Part shown: positions 62,328 to 64,000 of the stretch, piece after piece
Numbering within the stretch: position 1 is the stretch's first letter
How the letters are laid out: each line of letters opens with the position of its first letter
Origin: Oscillospiraceae bacterium
Lineage (GTDB): Bacteria; Bacillota; Clostridia; Oscillospirales; CAG-272
NCBI GenBank assembly: GCA_015064445.1
Contig: SVSE01000001.1
Coordinates: forward strand, 186,001 to 250,000
Direction: 5' to 3'
Length of the DNA stretch: 64,000 nucleotides
Program-made: the position numbers and the translations under genes
The notes under the pieces: model-generated
Seen by the model: only the letters and a program-made list of their open reading frames with translations
The model's database searches: none
What the model was told of the DNA's origin: nothing

Positions 62328-63104
62328 TTATTTCTCCTCTTCTACTGCTTCAATCATTTCTTCTATTGCTGCTGCATACTGTGCAGTTGCCTTATGCTTT
62401 GGTGCGTAATCAAATAAGCTCTTGCAAAGTGCCTGGCTCTCGCCAATAGGTGCAGGATATGTACCTATCATTGTTTCGAAGACTTTAACACCATATTCGT
62501 TGCTTACAAGTGATACCTGCTCACGAATTTCCTTAGCAAGCTTTGTTTGATTGTTTTTAGTGAAAAGAATTCCTGCGATATGAATGTTTCTATCATATAC
62601 GCCAACAGCCTGTCTTACAGTATCTATCATCTTTCCACAGCCTCTTGCTGAGAAAAGACCTACCTCGGAAACTACAACAACGCTATCTGCTACCATAAAT
62701 ACATTGTATGTAAAGGTATTTATCGCTGGTGGGCAATCGATAAGAACATAGTCGTAATCACCAAGCTTGTCCTTAAGTGCCTGGAAAAGCAAAAGCTCTC
62801 TACCGAATTTACCACTAATCTCCATTTCTCTGTAACCGAGTGCAGAGTCACTTGGAATAATGTCTCCATAAGGAGTCTTCATTATAGTTTCCTCAAATTT
62901 AGCCTCTCCAAGAAGCAATTCGGAAATTGTATTTTCTCCATCAGTATTAACACCAACACAGGTAGTAAGGTTGCCCTGTGGGTCCATATCAATCATCAAA
63001 ACTCTCTTGCCCTTTTTAGTGTAAAGGTAAGCGGCGGTCTGCATTGTGGTAGTAGTTTTACCGACACCGCCCTTTTGGTTAATAAAGCAAATTTTGCGTG
63101 CCAT
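62328..63104 (-). CDS. ParA-family partition ATPase
   Basis: 258 residues from the ATG at 63104, with GGAGGACATA upstream. Deviant Walker A KGGVGKTTTT (Lys signature), MIDMDPQGNLT, and LIDCPPAINTFTYN. It is in the ParA/Soj group without an N-terminal HTH (type Ib-like or chromosomal Soj-like). The partner is a small RHH protein, not Spo0J, so this is probably not the chromosomal soj-spo0J pair. It could partition an element, or position some other cellular cargo. Confidence 0.9.
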   Translation of the reverse strand: MARKICFINQKGGVGKTTTTMQTAAYLYTKKGKRVLMIDMDPQGNLTTCVGVNTDGENTISELLLGEAKFEETIMKTPYGDIIPSDSALGYREMEISGKFGRELLLFQALKDKLGDYDYVLIDCPPAINTFTYNVFMVADSVVVVSEVGLFSARGCGKMIDTVRQAVGVYDRNIHIAGILFTKNNQTKLAKEIREQVSLVSNEYGVKVFETMIGTYPAPIGESQALCKSLFDYAPKHKATAQYAAAIEEMIEAVEEEK

Positions 63105-63135
63105 TATGTCCTCCATATATTTTCTTTATAAAAAG

Positions 63136-63164
63136 ATTATACTACATTATTCGACATTTGTCAA
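63136..63164 (-). promoter_or_regulatory. Consensus sigma-A promoter of parA-RHH, with 0A-box core in the spacer
   Basis: TTGACA (63159-63164), spacer 17, TATAAT (63136-63141) on the minus strand, a perfect consensus. The spacer contains TGTCGAA (63150-63156), the core of a Spo0A box. Confidence 0.72.
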
Positions 63165-63282
63165 CACTTTTTTTGAATTTTTAGTACCAAAAATTCCAAA
63201 AACATTGAATTTATAAAATCACGAATTTGTGAAACCTTAAATTTATAATATTCAAAATATTAAAAAATCCTTTTAACAAAAG
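63165..63282. other. AT-rich region upstream of parA
   Basis: About 118 bases of AT-rich DNA without an ORF. It holds short dyads such as TCAC-GAATTT-GTGA at about 63220-63233, GGAATTTTTGG-like GAATTTTTAG/CCAAAAATTCC, and two AATTTATAAxAT copies. It is the natural place for a partition (parS-like) site or operator, but I see no clear iterated repeat. Confidence 0.35.
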
Positions 63283-63317
63283 AAGAAATCGGCATTTTTG
63301 CCGATTTCTAATTTTTG
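63283..63317 (-). terminator. Rho-independent terminator after the nif3-like gene
   Basis: AGAAATCGGC, six-base loop, GCCGATTTCT with T-rich flank on the minus strand, about five bases past the stop. Confidence 0.8.
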
Positions 63318-63321
63318 TTTT

Positions 63322-63999
63322 TTAAAAAATAGTTTTTATTTTATTCGAGTTAAACTGCTCTGTTTTCAGATTATCACAAAGCTCTTTTACATATTTTTCG
63401 AGCAAATTGCAAACAGGATTTTCCGTGTAAAAATGTCCTGCCTCGACAATGTTTAAGCCCATCTCATCTGCCTCAAGCATTGAGTTATATGATGCGTTTC
63501 CTGTAAGCATTGTATCTGCGCCACAGCTGATTGCATTTTCAATCAAATCCTTGCCGTCGCCACCAACGATATATACTCTTTTTACAGGTCTGTTTCCGAT
63601 ATATGAAACAACGCGAGAACCAAGCTTGTCCTTTACCATTGATGCAAATTTTTCGATTGTCACTTCATTTTCAAGAGTACAAATTCTGCCTATTGGATCA
63701 AGTGGATCCTTTTCGGATTTTGCAAAGCCGATGATAGCAGAAAGCGCATCATTTACTCCACCTTCTCCTGCATCAAGTCTTGTATGGAATGACATTACTC
63801 TAACACCGTTTTTCACAAGTGAAATAAGCTTGCTTTGAGTGAAATTAAGTGCAGAAAGTGATTTTTGCCCTTTGAAAACTAAGGGATGGTGCGAAATCAC
63901 TGTATCAAATCCGTTTTCGATTGCGTATTTTACCACTTCATCAGTTACATCAAGGGAAATTAGCACCTTTTTACATGGTGCTTCAAGGTTGTCAGCACA
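63322..63999 (-). CDS. Nif3-like dinuclear metal center protein (5' end outside the window)
   Basis: The frame is open to the window edge. The 226 visible residues start at CADNLEAPCKKVLISLDVT, so the N-terminal 50 or so are missing. Metal ligands: SHHPLVF, SFHTRLDAGEGGVND, and the C-terminal EAGHFYTENP. The RVYIVGGDGKDLI strand is conserved. This family forms hexamers with a dinuclear metal site. It is linked to GTP cyclohydrolase type I (YqfO) annotations but its activity is not settled. In Bacillus the gene follows trmK near sigA. Here it lies 24 kb from rpoD. Confidence 0.88.
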   Translation of the reverse strand, partial: CADNLEAPCKKVLISLDVTDEVVKYAIENGFDTVISHHPLVFKGQKSLSALNFTQSKLISLVKNGVRVMSFHTRLDAGEGGVNDALSAIIGFAKSEKDPLDPIGRICTLENEVTIEKFASMVKDKLGSRVVSYIGNRPVKRVYIVGGDGKDLIENAISCGADTMLTGNASYNSMLEADEMGLNIVEAGHFYTENPVCNLLEKYVKELCDNLKTEQFNSNKIKTIF

Positions 64000-64000
64000 C

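Noticed and set aside
62017-63116. The chromosomal soj-spo0J locus
   Set aside because: The partner protein is an AT-hook/RHH protein, not a ParB-type HTH protein, and no rnpA, rsmG or mnmG genes are near.
1-64000. CRISPR arrays, rRNA, tRNA, insertion sequences, prophage genes
   Set aside because: I read both strands for direct repeats with spacers, tRNA-like cloverleaf cores, transposase or integrase motifs and phage structural genes and found none.

Overview
The window is a gene-dense, AT-rich chromosomal segment of an endospore-forming, low-GC Gram-positive bacterium. An uncultured anaerobic Clostridia member (Oscillospirales/Christensenellales-like) is my best guess. The evidence is the set of conserved sporulation genes (spoIIIAA-AH, spoIVB, spoIIGA-sigE, sigG, yqfC-yqfD, a ylbJ-like gene, ymxH), PolC-type replicase, MutS2, the non-mevalonate (ispD/F/G, dxr) isoprenoid route, an oxygen-sensitive glycyl radical enzyme with its activase, and consensus sigma-A promoters and Rho-independent terminators throughout. 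I see no rRNA, tRNA, CRISPR array, insertion sequence or prophage, and no gene-free stretch above 300 bases. The longest gaps (about 215-225 bases) hold the mgtE leader, the rpsB leader and the parA upstream region.

Layout. 1-1.9 kb: the end of a mannose-6-phosphate isomerase gene, a LytTR/DUF3021 pair and an Xre-type membrane regulator. 1.9-15.4 kb, minus strand: prs-argS-yebC, a rhamnose rhaBA unit with its own promoter, then phoH-ybeY-era-recO-mutS2 preceded by yqfC-yqfD. 15.5-19.5 kb, plus strand: ylbJ-like, a candidate leader peptide plus mgtE, and a DUF3343/cysteine desulfurase pair. 19.5-23.7 kb: vanZ, ispD-ispF-rpe, an orphan BlaI repressor, an orphan acyl carrier protein and a ROK-like regulator.

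23.7-36.6 kb, minus strand: rpsB-tsf, then pyrH-frr-uppS-cdsA-dxr-rseP-ispG-polC, which joins translation, membrane lipid and isoprenoid synthesis and replication in the usual Firmicutes order, with ymxH upstream. 36.6-46.4 kb: an orphan lipoprotein, dgt-dnaG-rpoD, hflX-yigZ, rpmE, and spoIIGA-sigE. 46.5-49.7 kb: a single-chain ABC exporter, a response-regulator-like protein lacking the phosphoacceptor, and a DUF4830 protein.

49.7-64 kb: the complete spoIIIA operon (forespore-mother cell channel), a strongly expressed-looking 89-aa orphan, an autoregulated MarR repressor, spoIVB, a glycyl radical enzyme/activase operon of unknown substrate, sigG with a hairpin over its ribosome binding site, hinT, an FkbM methyltransferase, a ParA plus AT-hook/ribbon-helix-helix pair, and the end of a Nif3-family gene. 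The least explained parts are the mgtE leader ORF, the glycyl radical enzyme and the ParA/DNA-binding pair.
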